A stretch of 64,000 nt of DNA from Prevotella sp. (lineage in GTDB: Bacteria; Bacteroidota; Bacteroidia; Bacteroidales; Bacteroidaceae): assembly GCA_017475265.1 (NCBI GenBank), contig JAFVFY010000001.1, positions 1 through 64,000 on the forward strand, in the 5' to 3' direction. The position numbers and the translations under genes were made by a program. The first letter of the stretch is position 1, and the number at the start of each line of letters is the position of its first letter. Under the pieces are notes generated by a model. That model was not told the DNA's origin. It saw only the letters and a program-made list of their open reading frames with translations, and did no database searches. Shown piece by piece: positions 9,198-18,797 of this stretch.

Positions 9198-10094
9198 TTA
9201 AGGGTTTTCTGTCTTTTTCGCTTCATTCCAAAGCTGGTCCATCTCCTCGAGCGTCATCTCGTTGAGGGGACGACCGGCGCGGATGCTATGTTCTTCTATG
9301 TAGCCGAAGCGGCGGATGAACTTCTGGTTGGTATGCTCCAGGGCGTTCTCAGGGTTGAGGTGGTACAGTCGGGCAGCATTGATGACAGAGAAGAGGAAGT
9401 CGCCTAGCTCCGACTCTTGGGCAGCCTTGAGGCTGGCTTTCTGCTCGTCGGTGGCATCGGCGGGAAGCTCACGGCGAAGCTCTGTCTCCAGCTCGCCCAG
9501 TTCCTCGCGTACCTTGTCCCACACATCCTCTTTTTTCTCCCAGTCGAAACCCACGTTGCGGGCCTTGTCCTGTATGCGATACGCCTTGATGAGCGAGGGC
9601 AGCGACGCGGGCACACCGCTGAGCACGGTCTTGTTGCCGTCCTTCTCCTTCAGTTTTATCTGTTCCCAGTTCTTCAGCACCTCCCCACTGGTTTCCGCCT
9701 TTGAGAAATCGTCGGCGGTCTGGTAGCCCTCAGGAACGTAGGGCAGCGGACGCGGATGCTCCTGCCCCACCTGACTGTGATGGTAGACGTGGGGATGGCG
9801 GAAGATGAGCTTGTCGGCCTCAGTGTTCAGCACGTCGGCAATGTCATAAAGCCCTTGTTCACGGGCAATCATGGCATAGAAGAGGGTGTGCATGAGCACG
9901 TCGCCCAGCTCCTTCATCATGTCGTGGGTGTCATTGCGCATGATGGCGTCGCACAGCTCGTAGGTCTCCTCAATGGTGTTAGGGCGCAGGCTCTCGTTAG
10001 TCTGCTTCTTGTCCCAGGGGCACTTCTGCCGCAGCTCGTCGAGCACGTCAAGCAGCCGCCCGAAGGCCTGCATCTGTTCTTCTCGTGTATGCAT
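9198..10094 (-). CDS. mazG: Nucleoside triphosphate pyrophosphohydrolase MazG
   Basis: 298 residues from the ATG at 10094. It hydrolyses NTPs and dNTPs to NMP and PPi, a cytoplasmic house-cleaning enzyme. The first MazG domain shows CPWDKKQTNESLRPNTIEE and the metal-binding pattern EETYEL...KELGDVLMHTLF; a second MazG half follows (VREELGELETEL...ESELGDFLFSVINAARL). An in-frame ATG at 10124 lies inside the -7 promoter box, so the start at 10094 is preferred. First gene of the mazG, lipoprotein, rnz group. Confidence 0.9.
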   Translation of the reverse strand: MHTREEQMQAFGRLLDVLDELRQKCPWDKKQTNESLRPNTIEETYELCDAIMRNDTHDMMKELGDVLMHTLFYAMIAREQGLYDIADVLNTEADKLIFRHPHVYHHSQVGQEHPRPLPYVPEGYQTADDFSKAETSGEVLKNWEQIKLKEKDGNKTVLSGVPASLPSLIKAYRIQDKARNVGFDWEKKEDVWDKVREELGELETELRRELPADATDEQKASLKAAQESELGDFLFSVINAARLYHLNPENALEHTNQKFIRRFGYIEEHSIRAGRPLNEMTLEEMDQLWNEAKKTENP

Positions 10095-10121
10095 ATCTAT
10101 TAATAATGTGCAATTACGCGG

Positions 10122-10129
10122 CAAAGATA
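10122..10129 (-). promoter_or_regulatory. -7 box TATCTTTG for mazG group
   Basis: The minus-strand read is TATCTTTG, matching TAnnTTTG, 27 bp before the mazG ATG. It overlaps the longer possible start at 10124 and so rules it out. Confidence 0.6.
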
Positions 10130-10173
10130 TGAAAAAAATATGAGATGGATGCGCAAATTATAGAACATTAACG

Positions 10174-12159
10174 CTAACCCTGTAAAGCCTCCAAGTCTTC
10201 CGACAGTTTCTCCCACCGCTCCACTTCCTCGTCCATCTGCCGTTTCGTGTCGGTGTATTCGGTGACGAGCATCATGTCCGAGGCGTTCTTTGGGTCAGAG
10301 AGCAGCTGGTCCAATTCCTTCAGCCGTTGCTCCATGCGGGCGATTTTCTTCTCCGATTCCTCGACGGCCTTCTCGGCTTTCTTGAGTTGTTTTTGTTGTT
10401 CCTTGCGGGCAGCGTAGGCGTTTTCTTTGGGGAGTGAAGGGGGAGTGATGGGGGAGTGAAAGGGAAGTGAAGGGGACTTTACCTTTTCTGATTGCATGAC
10501 ATTCGTCCCTTTCACTCCCCTTTCACTTCCATTCACTCCCCCTTCACTCCCCTTGTCTGAGGAGGCCTGTAGCCAGTCGTATATTCCTCCCAAGTGTTCC
10601 CTTACCCGTCCACCTCCGAACTCGAAGACCTTGGTGACCAAGCCGTCGAGGAACTCACGGTCGTGGCTGACGATGATGGCCGTACCGTCGAAGGCGCGAA
10701 TGGCCTCCTTCAGCACGTCCTTCGAGGGCATGTCGAGGTGGTTGGTCGGCTCGTCGAGGATAAGCAGGTTTACTGGCTCGAGCAACAGGCGAATCATGGC
10801 CAGACGACTGCGCTCACCACCGCTCAATACAAGCACCTTCTTGTCGGCAGCCTCTCCACCGAACATGAACGCACCGAGGATGTCGTTGATACGCAGACGA
10901 ATCTCACCACGCGCCACACGGTCAATCGTGTCGCGCACCGTCAGGCTCTCGTCGAGCAGCTGTGCCTGGTTCTGGGCGAAGTAGCCTATTTGAACGTTAT
11001 GGCCAATTTTCAACGTGCCGTCGAAGGGAATCTCGCCCATGATGCACTTCACCAGCGTTGACTTTCCCTCGCCGTTCTTTCCCACAAAGGCCACTTTCTC
11101 GCCACGCTTGATAGTAAGGTTCACGTTAGCAAACACATTGTGCTCGCCATAACTCTTCGCCACCTCGTCGCAGATGACGGGGTAGTCGCCACTTCTAAGA
11201 CAGGGCGGGAACTTCAGGTGCATGGCCGAGTTGTCGACCTCGTCGACCTCGATGGGCACGATTTTCTCCAGCTGCTTCACCTTCTGCTGCACCTGCACGG
11301 CCTTCGTGGCCTTGTAGCGGAAACGCTCGATGAAGTCCTTCATCTCGGCGATTTCCTTCTGCTGGTTCTCGTAGGCCCGCAGCTGCTGTTCGCGGCGCTC
11401 CTTGCGCAGCATGACGTACTCATTATATTTTACACGATAATCGATAACCCGTCCGCAAGAGATTTCCAGCGTACGGTTCGACACATTATTTATAAAGGCA
11501 CGGTCGTGGCTGACGAGCACCACTGCCCCACTCCACTGTGCGAGCAGCTGCTCCAGCCACTGTATGGACTCAATGTCGAGGTGGTTCGTCGGCTCGTCGA
11601 GCAACAGCACGTCGGGTCTCCTGAGCAGAATCTTGGCCAGCTCTATACGCATACGCCAACCTCCGGAGAACTCCCGTGTGGGGCGCTCAAAGTCGGTACG
11701 CAAGAATCCCAGACCCATGAGCGTCCGCTCCAGCTCGGCCTCCTGACTCTCAGCACCCGCCATGAGCAACCGCTCATGCTCATTGGTGTAGCGTTCCACG
11801 AGAGCCATATACTCCTCGCTCTCGTAGTCGGTGCGCTCACTCATCTGACGCTGCAGCCGCTCTACGCGATCCTTCAGCTGTGCCGTATCGGCGAAGGCTT
11901 TCTGTGCCTCCTCGCGCACGGTCGTGGAGTCCTGCAGGTTCATCACCTGCGGCAGGTAACCTATGGTGGTGTCTTGTGCCGTGGCAACGGTGCCGCTCGT
12001 TGGGTGCTCCAGGCCACACAGTATCTTCAACAAGGTACTCTTTCCCGCCCCGTTCTTGCCCACCAAGGCGATGCGGTCGCGGTCGTTGATGACGAAGCTA
12101 GCCTCGGCAAAGAGCGGCTTAACGCCGAACTCCACCTTTAAGTTTTCTACCGAAATCAT
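10174..12159 (-). CDS. ABC-F family ATPase (ribosome-associated)
   Basis: 661 residues, no membrane segments. Two ABC cassettes: Walker A GKNGAGKST (about 35-43), signature FSGGWRMRI and Walker B LLLDEPTNHLD in the first; GKNGEGKST, LSGGERSRL and LILDEPTNHLD in the second. The interdomain linker is charged and helical, and the C-terminus is a predicted coiled coil. ABC-F proteins act on the ribosomal E-site in translation or antibiotic protection; the subclass cannot be fixed by eye. Between the second cassette and the coiled coil lies a Ser/Gly/Pro-rich stretch encoded by GGGGAGTGAA tandem repeats. Its ATG overlaps the stop of the preceding gene (TAATG), implying translational coupling. Confidence 0.9.
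   Translation of the reverse strand: MISVENLKVEFGVKPLFAEASFVINDRDRIALVGKNGAGKSTLLKILCGLEHPTSGTVATAQDTTIGYLPQVMNLQDSTTVREEAQKAFADTAQLKDRVERLQRQMSERTDYESEEYMALVERYTNEHERLLMAGAESQEAELERTLMGLGFLRTDFERPTREFSGGWRMRIELAKILLRRPDVLLLDEPTNHLDIESIQWLEQLLAQWSGAVVLVSHDRAFINNVSNRTLEISCGRVIDYRVKYNEYVMLRKERREQQLRAYENQQKEIAEMKDFIERFRYKATKAVQVQQKVKQLEKIVPIEVDEVDNSAMHLKFPPCLRSGDYPVICDEVAKSYGEHNVFANVNLTIKRGEKVAFVGKNGEGKSTLVKCIMGEIPFDGTLKIGHNVQIGYFAQNQAQLLDESLTVRDTIDRVARGEIRLRINDILGAFMFGGEAADKKVLVLSGGERSRLAMIRLLLEPVNLLILDEPTNHLDMPSKDVLKEAIRAFDGTAIIVSHDREFLDGLVTKVFEFGGGRVREHLGGIYDWLQASSDKGSEGGVNGSERGVKGTNVMQSEKVKSPSLPFHSPITPPSLPKENAYAARKEQQKQLKKAEKAVEESEKKIARMEQRLKELDQLLSDPKNASDMMLVTEYTDTKRQMDEEVERWEKLSEDLEALQG
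10438..10556. repeat. In-frame GGAGTGAA/TTCACTCC repeats inside ABC-F gene
   Basis: Degenerate copies of GGGGAGTGAAGG on the plus strand followed by their inverse (TTTCACTCCCC) give a translated low-complexity linker (SEGGVNGSERGVKG, then SPSLPFHSPITPPSLP) before the coiled coil. The two halves are roughly complementary, so the transcript could fold. Confidence 0.8.
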
Positions 12160-13079
12160 TATTTTGTTACAGGACGCACACTAAGTCCTGCAGCGATATC
12201 CTTGTAAGTAATCACCTTGAAGGGCGAGGAATTGGTGATGTACAGGCAGTAAGCACGATAGGAATAGTTCATGTCTACGGAAGACGACCAGTAGTAGCCA
12301 GTCGTTCCCACGCCATCTTCAGTAGCACCTCCAAACCACATGCCAGCGGCTGGCAGGAAAATGGAGCCTCCGTTGCTGCCAGTGAACTTCATGCCATTCA
12401 TACCGTTCTGTGTCGTCCAGACAGCCGTCGTGTTCTCGTAGAGTTCCTTGAATTGCTCAAACGTGGGTGTGTACCACTGTGTGTTCACGTTGAGCGTGGC
12501 GGCGTCATAGGCCGTCTTGCAAATGCTGAGGCCAATGTCATGACAAGAGTATAAATCACCGTCACAATGGACGTATGATGCCCATGTGTATTCATCCTTC
12601 GGCTTTATCTCACCCCAGGCGAAGTAGTCGCCAGTGCCTTCCGGAAGCAAGGCACCGACGTTGCAGCAAGCCCATTTCGTTTTACTGGGAAGTCCGAGGT
12701 CAATCAGGTGTGGATGGTCACCGTTAGGACACTGTTTGTAAGCCAATTCAGAGCTTTCCTCGCCAGACATGATGTCGATGACGGCAGCGATGTCGGCCAC
12801 GTCGATGGCACCATCGCTGTTCACGTCGCCACGCTTACCACCTCCCTTGAAGTCGATGCTACGAATGTCGCTTCGTTCATACTGCACGGTGTTGCCGTCG
12901 GGCATGGTAACGACGGTCAGATCGCCAATGAAGGCCATTCTAAACTTGCTGTTCATTTCTATGTCCAAGGTACTGCCATCGGACAGGTGCAACACCAGGA
13001 TTTGCGCGTCGGCCGTCTGGCAGCCGATAACGGCCATCAACATGAAGATGGCACGTAGTAGTAATTGTTTAGTTTTCAT
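12159..13079 (-). CDS. Secreted protein with dockerin-like motif and FISUMP-like domain
   Basis: 306 residues. Signal peptide (MKTKQLLLRAIFMLMAVIGCQTADA; the Cys could also act as a lipobox). Residues about 84-106 carry a single dockerin-like calcium loop, GDVNSDGAIDVADIAAVI, the same wording as in the PL11 lyase and the LRR protein of this window but here near the N-terminus. The remainder (LIDLGLPSKTKWACCNVGA...YFAWGE...YYWSSS...SVRPV) is the domain often called FISUMP/DUF1566-like in Bacteroidales exported proteins. Function unknown, probably surface or periplasmic. It starts 11 bp after trpS and overlaps the ABC-F start by one base, so it sits in an operon with two translation genes, which is an odd partnership. 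Confidence 0.75.
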   Translation of the reverse strand: MKTKQLLLRAIFMLMAVIGCQTADAQILVLHLSDGSTLDIEMNSKFRMAFIGDLTVVTMPDGNTVQYERSDIRSIDFKGGGKRGDVNSDGAIDVADIAAVIDIMSGEESSELAYKQCPNGDHPHLIDLGLPSKTKWACCNVGALLPEGTGDYFAWGEIKPKDEYTWASYVHCDGDLYSCHDIGLSICKTAYDAATLNVNTQWYTPTFEQFKELYENTTAVWTTQNGMNGMKFTGSNGGSIFLPAAGMWFGGATEDGVGTTGYYWSSSVDMNYSYRAYCLYITNSSPFKVITYKDIAAGLSVRPVTK

Positions 13080-13090
13080 AAGCTTATAAA

Positions 13091-14216
<1,126 letters not shown>

Positions 14217-14231
14217 GTATAGATTGGGGTG

Positions 14232-14239
14232 CAAAGGTA
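14232..14239 (-). promoter_or_regulatory. -7 box TACCTTTG for trpS
   Basis: Minus-strand TACCTTTG fits TAnnTTTG, 52 bp before the trpS ATG, with a TTGG-type element further upstream in an AT-rich region. Confidence 0.55.
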
Positions 14240-14337
14240 CTAATAATCAGCCGAATATTTTGCCAACCAAAACCCGAAATAACATTTTTTAATGTATAAG
14301 CCGGGAAAGATTCCCGACAAACTTTTCCACCGTTTTC

Positions 14338-14368
14338 TTTGCTGTTTGCAGGAATTATCGTAATTTTG
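14338..14368 (+). promoter_or_regulatory. Promoter of HD phosphohydrolase gene
   Basis: TTTG at 14338-14341, 19 bp spacer, TAATTTTG at 14361-14368: a complete Bacteroidetes -33/-7 pair, 43 bp before the ATG at 14412. Confidence 0.65.
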
Positions 14369-14385
14369 CACCCACTTTTACGGAG

Positions 14386-14403
14386 CGCGGGCGTTCTCGC
14401 CCG
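14386..14403. repeat. GC-rich palindrome in HD gene leader
   Basis: GCGGGCGTTCTCGCCCGC can form a 7 bp stem with a short loop. It lies between the promoter and the start codon at 14412, so the mRNA would carry this hairpin near its 5' end. The stem wording GCGGGCG recurs in the 18673-18713 hairpin. Confidence 0.6.
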
Positions 14404-14411
14404 CACAATTT

Positions 14412-15638
14412 ATGAACGAAGCAAAGATTATCAACGACCCGGTATTCGGGTTCATCAAGATTCCGCGAGGGCCACTCTACGACATTGTGCGCCACCCGCT
14501 GTTCCAGCGTCTGAACCGTATCAACCAGCTAGGCCTGGCCTCGGTAGTCTATCCCGGTGCCCGGCATACCCGCTTCCAGCATTCCCTGGGAGCCTTTTAT
14601 CTGATGAGCGAGGCCATCTTCTCGCTGCAGCAGAAGGGAGTCTTCATCTTCGACTCTGAGGCCGAGGCCGTGGAGGCCGCCATCCTCATGCACGACATCG
14701 GCCACGGCCCGTTCTCACACGTGTTGGAGAACACGCTCATCAGCGGCATCAGCCACGAGGACATCTCGATGATGATGATGGAGCGCATCAACCACGACCT
14801 GGGTCAGCAGCTGGGCATGGCCATCGCCATCTTCCGCGATCAGTACCCCAAGCGGTTCCTCCACCAGCTCATCTCCAGCCAGCTCGACATGGACCGCCTG
14901 GACTACCTGCGCCGCGACTCGTTCTTCACGGGTGTCACCGAAGGAAACATCGGGTCGGCACGCATCATCAAGATGCTCAATGTGGTAGACGACCGCCTCG
15001 TCGTAGAGCAGAAGGGAATCTACTCCATCGAGACCTACCTCACATCGCGCCGTCTGATGTACTGGCAAGTGTACATGCACAAGACGGCGGTGGCCTACGA
15101 GAAGGTGCTGGTGAACGTGCTCACACGGGCCAAGAACCTCGCCCGGCAGGGGCGCGACATCTTCGCCTCGCCGTCGCTGATGTACTTCCTGCTGAACGAC
15201 GTGGACCACCAGTGGTTCGACACCCACGAGGCGGAAGCCCTGCAGATGTACAGCGACCTCGACGACTCCGACATCTGGAGCGCGCTGAAGGTATGGCGCC
15301 ACAACGACGACAAGATTCTCTCCACCCTGGCCACCGACATGCTCGACCGCAACATCTTTAGATGTACCGTCAGTGAGGAGCCCTTCACCGAGGCCGACGT
15401 CGCCGAGAAGGCAGAGCACATCGCCACTGCCATGAACATCAGTCAGGCCGATGCCCGCCGCTACATGATGAGCCTGGGCACCATGCAGAAGGATATGTAC
15501 TCTGTCGACGACGACTCGATAGACATCCTCTACAAGGACGGCACCATCCGCAACATCCTCGATGCCTCGGAAATCCTCAACGTCCAGTTACTATCGCGCA
15601 AAGTCCGCAAGTATTACCTCTGCTACCACCGAGTGTAA
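14412..15638 (+). CDS. HD-domain phosphohydrolase (SAMHD1/dNTPase-like)
   Basis: 408 residues, cytoplasmic. HD superfamily metal ligands are visible: RHTRFQHSLGA (first His), LMHDIGHGPFSH (His-Asp pair) and SQLDMDRLDYL (distal Asp). The N-terminus (IINDPVFGFIKIP) matches the family of predicted dNTP triphosphohydrolases related to SAMHD1 and YdhB-type proteins. Substrate not proven from sequence. It has its own promoter and is followed by AATTCGTG repeats and nudC on the same strand. A canonical dGTPase is also present at 53900, so this would be a second HD nucleotide hydrolase. Confidence 0.85.
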   Translation: MNEAKIINDPVFGFIKIPRGPLYDIVRHPLFQRLNRINQLGLASVVYPGARHTRFQHSLGAFYLMSEAIFSLQQKGVFIFDSEAEAVEAAILMHDIGHGPFSHVLENTLISGISHEDISMMMMERINHDLGQQLGMAIAIFRDQYPKRFLHQLISSQLDMDRLDYLRRDSFFTGVTEGNIGSARIIKMLNVVDDRLVVEQKGIYSIETYLTSRRLMYWQVYMHKTAVAYEKVLVNVLTRAKNLARQGRDIFASPSLMYFLLNDVDHQWFDTHEAEALQMYSDLDDSDIWSALKVWRHNDDKILSTLATDMLDRNIFRCTVSEEPFTEADVAEKAEHIATAMNISQADARRYMMSLGTMQKDMYSVDDDSIDILYKDGTIRNILDASEILNVQLLSRKVRKYYLCYHRV

Positions 15639-15710
15639 TTCGTGCAATTCGCAATTCGTGCAATTCGCAATTCGTGTAATTCGTGCAATTCGTGCAATTC
15701 GTGTAATTCG
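15634..15710. repeat. AATTCGTG/AATTCGC tandem array
   Basis: Roughly nine degenerate copies of an 8 bp word (AATTCGTG, with AATTCGC and AATTCGTGC variants) fill the spacer between the HD gene stop and nudC. They are open in the nudC frame and would be read as Asn-Ser-Cys repeats if translation began at 15642, but the ATG at 15720 is the better start. Confidence 0.88.
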
Positions 15711-15719
15711 TTGTTGAAA

Positions 15720-16565
<846 letters not shown>

Positions 16566-16624
16566 CTGGCACATTGATATATATGGAGACATTCATACTA
16601 TTCCCGAAAAATTAGACAGGGTTG

Positions 16625-16656
16625 TTTGGTAGTGTGAAATATTCTTTGTAATTTTG
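16625..16656 (+). promoter_or_regulatory. Promoter of dapA
   Basis: TTTG at 16625-16628, a 20 bp spacer and TAATTTTG at 16649-16656, 23 bp before the dapA ATG: one of the cleanest Bacteroidetes -33/-7 promoters here. Confidence 0.7.
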
Positions 16657-16679
16657 CAGCCGAAATTGACTAGACCCGT

Positions 16680-17567
16680 ATGTATTACAATATTTTCAAA
16701 GGACTGGGCATCGCCCTTGTCACTCCCTTCCAGCAGGACGGGCAGGTTGACTATGAGGCTCTTATGCGCCTCGTGGACTATCAGCTGAACAATGGTGCCG
16801 ACTTTTTCTGCATCCTGGCCACCACAGGCGAGACCCCCACGCTTACACCCACAGAGAAACAACGTATCAAAGACCTTGTCGTAGAGAAGGTGCAGGGCCG
16901 CGTGCCCATCCTGATGGGTTGCGGGGGCTATAACACCGCCGCCGTGGTGGAGGAGCTGAAGAACGGCGACTTCAAGGGCATCGATGGAGTGCTCAGCGTC
17001 TGCCCCTATTACAACAAGCCGTCGCAGGAAGGTCTTTATCAGCATTTCAAGGCCATCGCCGCCGCCACGCAGTTGCCCGTGGTGCTCTACAACGTGCCCG
17101 GCCGGACAGGTGTGAACATGAAGGCGGAGACAACTGTACGCCTGGCCCGCGACTGCCAGAACATCGTGGCCATCAAGGAGGCCAGCGGCAACCTGGAGCA
17201 GGTAGACGAGATTATCAAGAACAAGCCGCGCGACTTCGACGTCATCTCTGGCGATGACTCCCTGACGTTCCCCATGGTTTCATGTGGCGCAGTAGGGGTT
17301 ATCAGCGTCATTGGCAACGCCCTGCCCAAGGAGTTCTCAAAAATGATTCGGCTACAGATGCGTGGTGAGTACGACCCTGCGCGGAAGATTCACCACCGCT
17401 TCACAGACCTTTTCTCGCTGCTCTTCGTCGACGGCAACCCCGCCGGCGTGAAGGCGATGCTCCATGAGATGGGTTTCATCGAGAACGTGCTGCGTCTGCC
17501 TCTCGTTCCCACCCGCATCTCCACAAAGCAGCGCATGAGCGAACTGCTTAGGGAGCTGAAAATCTAG
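16680..17567 (+). CDS. dapA: 4-hydroxy-tetrahydrodipicolinate synthase
   Basis: 295 residues, standard length. It condenses pyruvate with aspartate semialdehyde in lysine and diaminopimelate synthesis. The TIM-barrel family signature is intact: GIALVTPF, TTGETPTL, LYNVPGRTGVN (catalytic Tyr) and the Schiff-base Lys in VVAIKEASGN, with SGDDSLTFP near the end. It has its own promoter. The next gene starts 9 bp after its stop and may be co-transcribed although functionally unrelated. Confidence 0.95.
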   Translation: MYYNIFKGLGIALVTPFQQDGQVDYEALMRLVDYQLNNGADFFCILATTGETPTLTPTEKQRIKDLVVEKVQGRVPILMGCGGYNTAAVVEELKNGDFKGIDGVLSVCPYYNKPSQEGLYQHFKAIAAATQLPVVLYNVPGRTGVNMKAETTVRLARDCQNIVAIKEASGNLEQVDEIIKNKPRDFDVISGDDSLTFPMVSCGAVGVISVIGNALPKEFSKMIRLQMRGEYDPARKIHHRFTDLFSLLFVDGNPAGVKAMLHEMGFIENVLRLPLVPTRISTKQRMSELLRELKI

Positions 17568-17575
17568 TTTTTTTT

Positions 17576-18661
17576 ATGTATCCTTCAATCCGCAGCGATA
17601 AAAGATTAATGAACAGGGTTCTTAGTTGGACGTTCGTTGCTGTCATCACTCTTTGCGCCTTCATTCTGACAGGGTGCTCGACAGACAACGAAGAAAATAC
17701 GGTTGACACACAGGAATACACGGGTGTGCCACTGATCATCCTCGACACCGACATAGGTTCCTCCACCGACGACCTCTTCACGCTGGAGTTGCTCTATGAC
17801 TATCAGCAGCAGGGACGGTGCAAGCTGCTCGGCGTGGTGGTGGACCGCGAGGGCGAGGACTGCGCCGCCTGTGCCGATGTGATGAATATGTATTTCCATC
17901 ACGGCGAAGTGCCCATAGGCTTGGAGCGCGATGGCATCAAGAACCCGACGGTGTGGATTGACTACAAGGCGCTGCCCACCTACACGAAAGCCGACGGCAC
18001 ACCAATGTTCGCCCACAGCATCGACGACTACTCGGCGCTGCCCGACGGCTGGCAACTCTACCGCCGTCTGCTCGCCGCGCAGCCCGACCACTCGGTGAGC
18101 ATCTGCTCCATCGGCTTCACTTCCTGCCTCGCCCAGTTGCTGGAGTCCGCCGGCGACGCCTATTCCCCGCTGTCGGGCGTCGAGCTGGTGCGACGCAAGG
18201 TGAAGTGCCTTTACATCCAGGGCGGCTCCTACGGCCTGTCACCCGAGCCCGACTACAACTTCCTTCAGGGCATTGGCTTTGCCAAGACGTTCTTCCGCCT
18301 CTGGCCCTCCAACGTCGACATCATCTTCAGCCCCATGGAGACGGGCAACGGCATCGAGTACTTGCCTGAGCAGGTCATCAGCGATGTCTCATGGACCGAC
18401 TATCACCCCGTCAAGCAAGTCTATATGACCTGCAACTGCAACACCGGCCAGAAGATGTGGGACCCGCTGACCGTCATCAACGCCGTGGAGGGCGACGGCC
18501 TCTTCTCGCTGACTGAGCGCGGCAACGTGGTGCTCAACGACGACGGGGCGGCCTACTTCACCCTTTCGGCCACGGGCAACAGCCGTGTACAAATACCCGG
18601 CGACGACGCCTGGTGCTCCGCCATGCTGGAGAAAATCCGCAACGTGAACAAGGTACATTAA
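17576..18661 (+). CDS. Nucleoside hydrolase-like lipoprotein
   Basis: 361 residues. N-terminal hydrophobic segment with lipobox LTGC suggests a lipoprotein; an alternative start at ATG 17609 would give a more typical short signal. The mature start IILDTDIGSSTDDLFTLELL is the inosine-uridine nucleoside hydrolase Ca-binding motif (family DTDxGxDD, here with a Ser-Thr insertion), and GVVVDREG and the later SICSIGF block fit the fold. Such enzymes split ribonucleosides to base and ribose. The altered aspartate spacing makes activity uncertain. It lies 9 bp downstream of dapA and ends before a perfect hairpin. Confidence 0.75.
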   Translation: MYPSIRSDKRLMNRVLSWTFVAVITLCAFILTGCSTDNEENTVDTQEYTGVPLIILDTDIGSSTDDLFTLELLYDYQQQGRCKLLGVVVDREGEDCAACADVMNMYFHHGEVPIGLERDGIKNPTVWIDYKALPTYTKADGTPMFAHSIDDYSALPDGWQLYRRLLAAQPDHSVSICSIGFTSCLAQLLESAGDAYSPLSGVELVRRKVKCLYIQGGSYGLSPEPDYNFLQGIGFAKTFFRLWPSNVDIIFSPMETGNGIEYLPEQVISDVSWTDYHPVKQVYMTCNCNTGQKMWDPLTVINAVEGDGLFSLTERGNVVLNDDGAAYFTLSATGNSRVQIPGDDAWCSAMLEKIRNVNKVH

Positions 18662-18672
18662 GAAATTAACTG

Positions 18673-18713
18673 ACTCGCCCGCCTCCATGCAGATACTCAG
18701 GATGCGGGCGAGT
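18673..18713. terminator. Perfect 10 bp stem between convergent genes
   Basis: ACTCGCCCGC at 18673 pairs perfectly with GCGGGCGAGT ending at 18713 around a 21 nt loop. It sits between the nucleoside hydrolase gene and the convergent AlbA_2 gene, so it could end transcription in both directions, although there is no U tract on either side. Confidence 0.5.
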
Positions 18714-18797
18714 TCATAATATGTTGACAAGACAGCCATAATAGCCACCACACACCATGCTCGTTTTTCTGCCGTTATTTCTATTTTTCCATATCAT

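Noticed and set aside
11140-12141. Long plus-strand open frame opposite the ABC-F gene
   Set aside because: It is a codon-bias shadow of the ABC-F gene; the ABC motifs are on the minus strand.
15634-15710. CRISPR or iteron-type origin array at the AATTCGTG repeats
   Set aside because: Units are 7-9 bp, degenerate and without spacers; similar arrays sit in many spacers and no replication gene is near.
15642-15719. Extended NudC start reading Asn-Ser-Cys repeats
   Set aside because: The extension is wholly AATTCGTG repeat DNA; the ATG at 15720 gives a normal NudC N-terminus.
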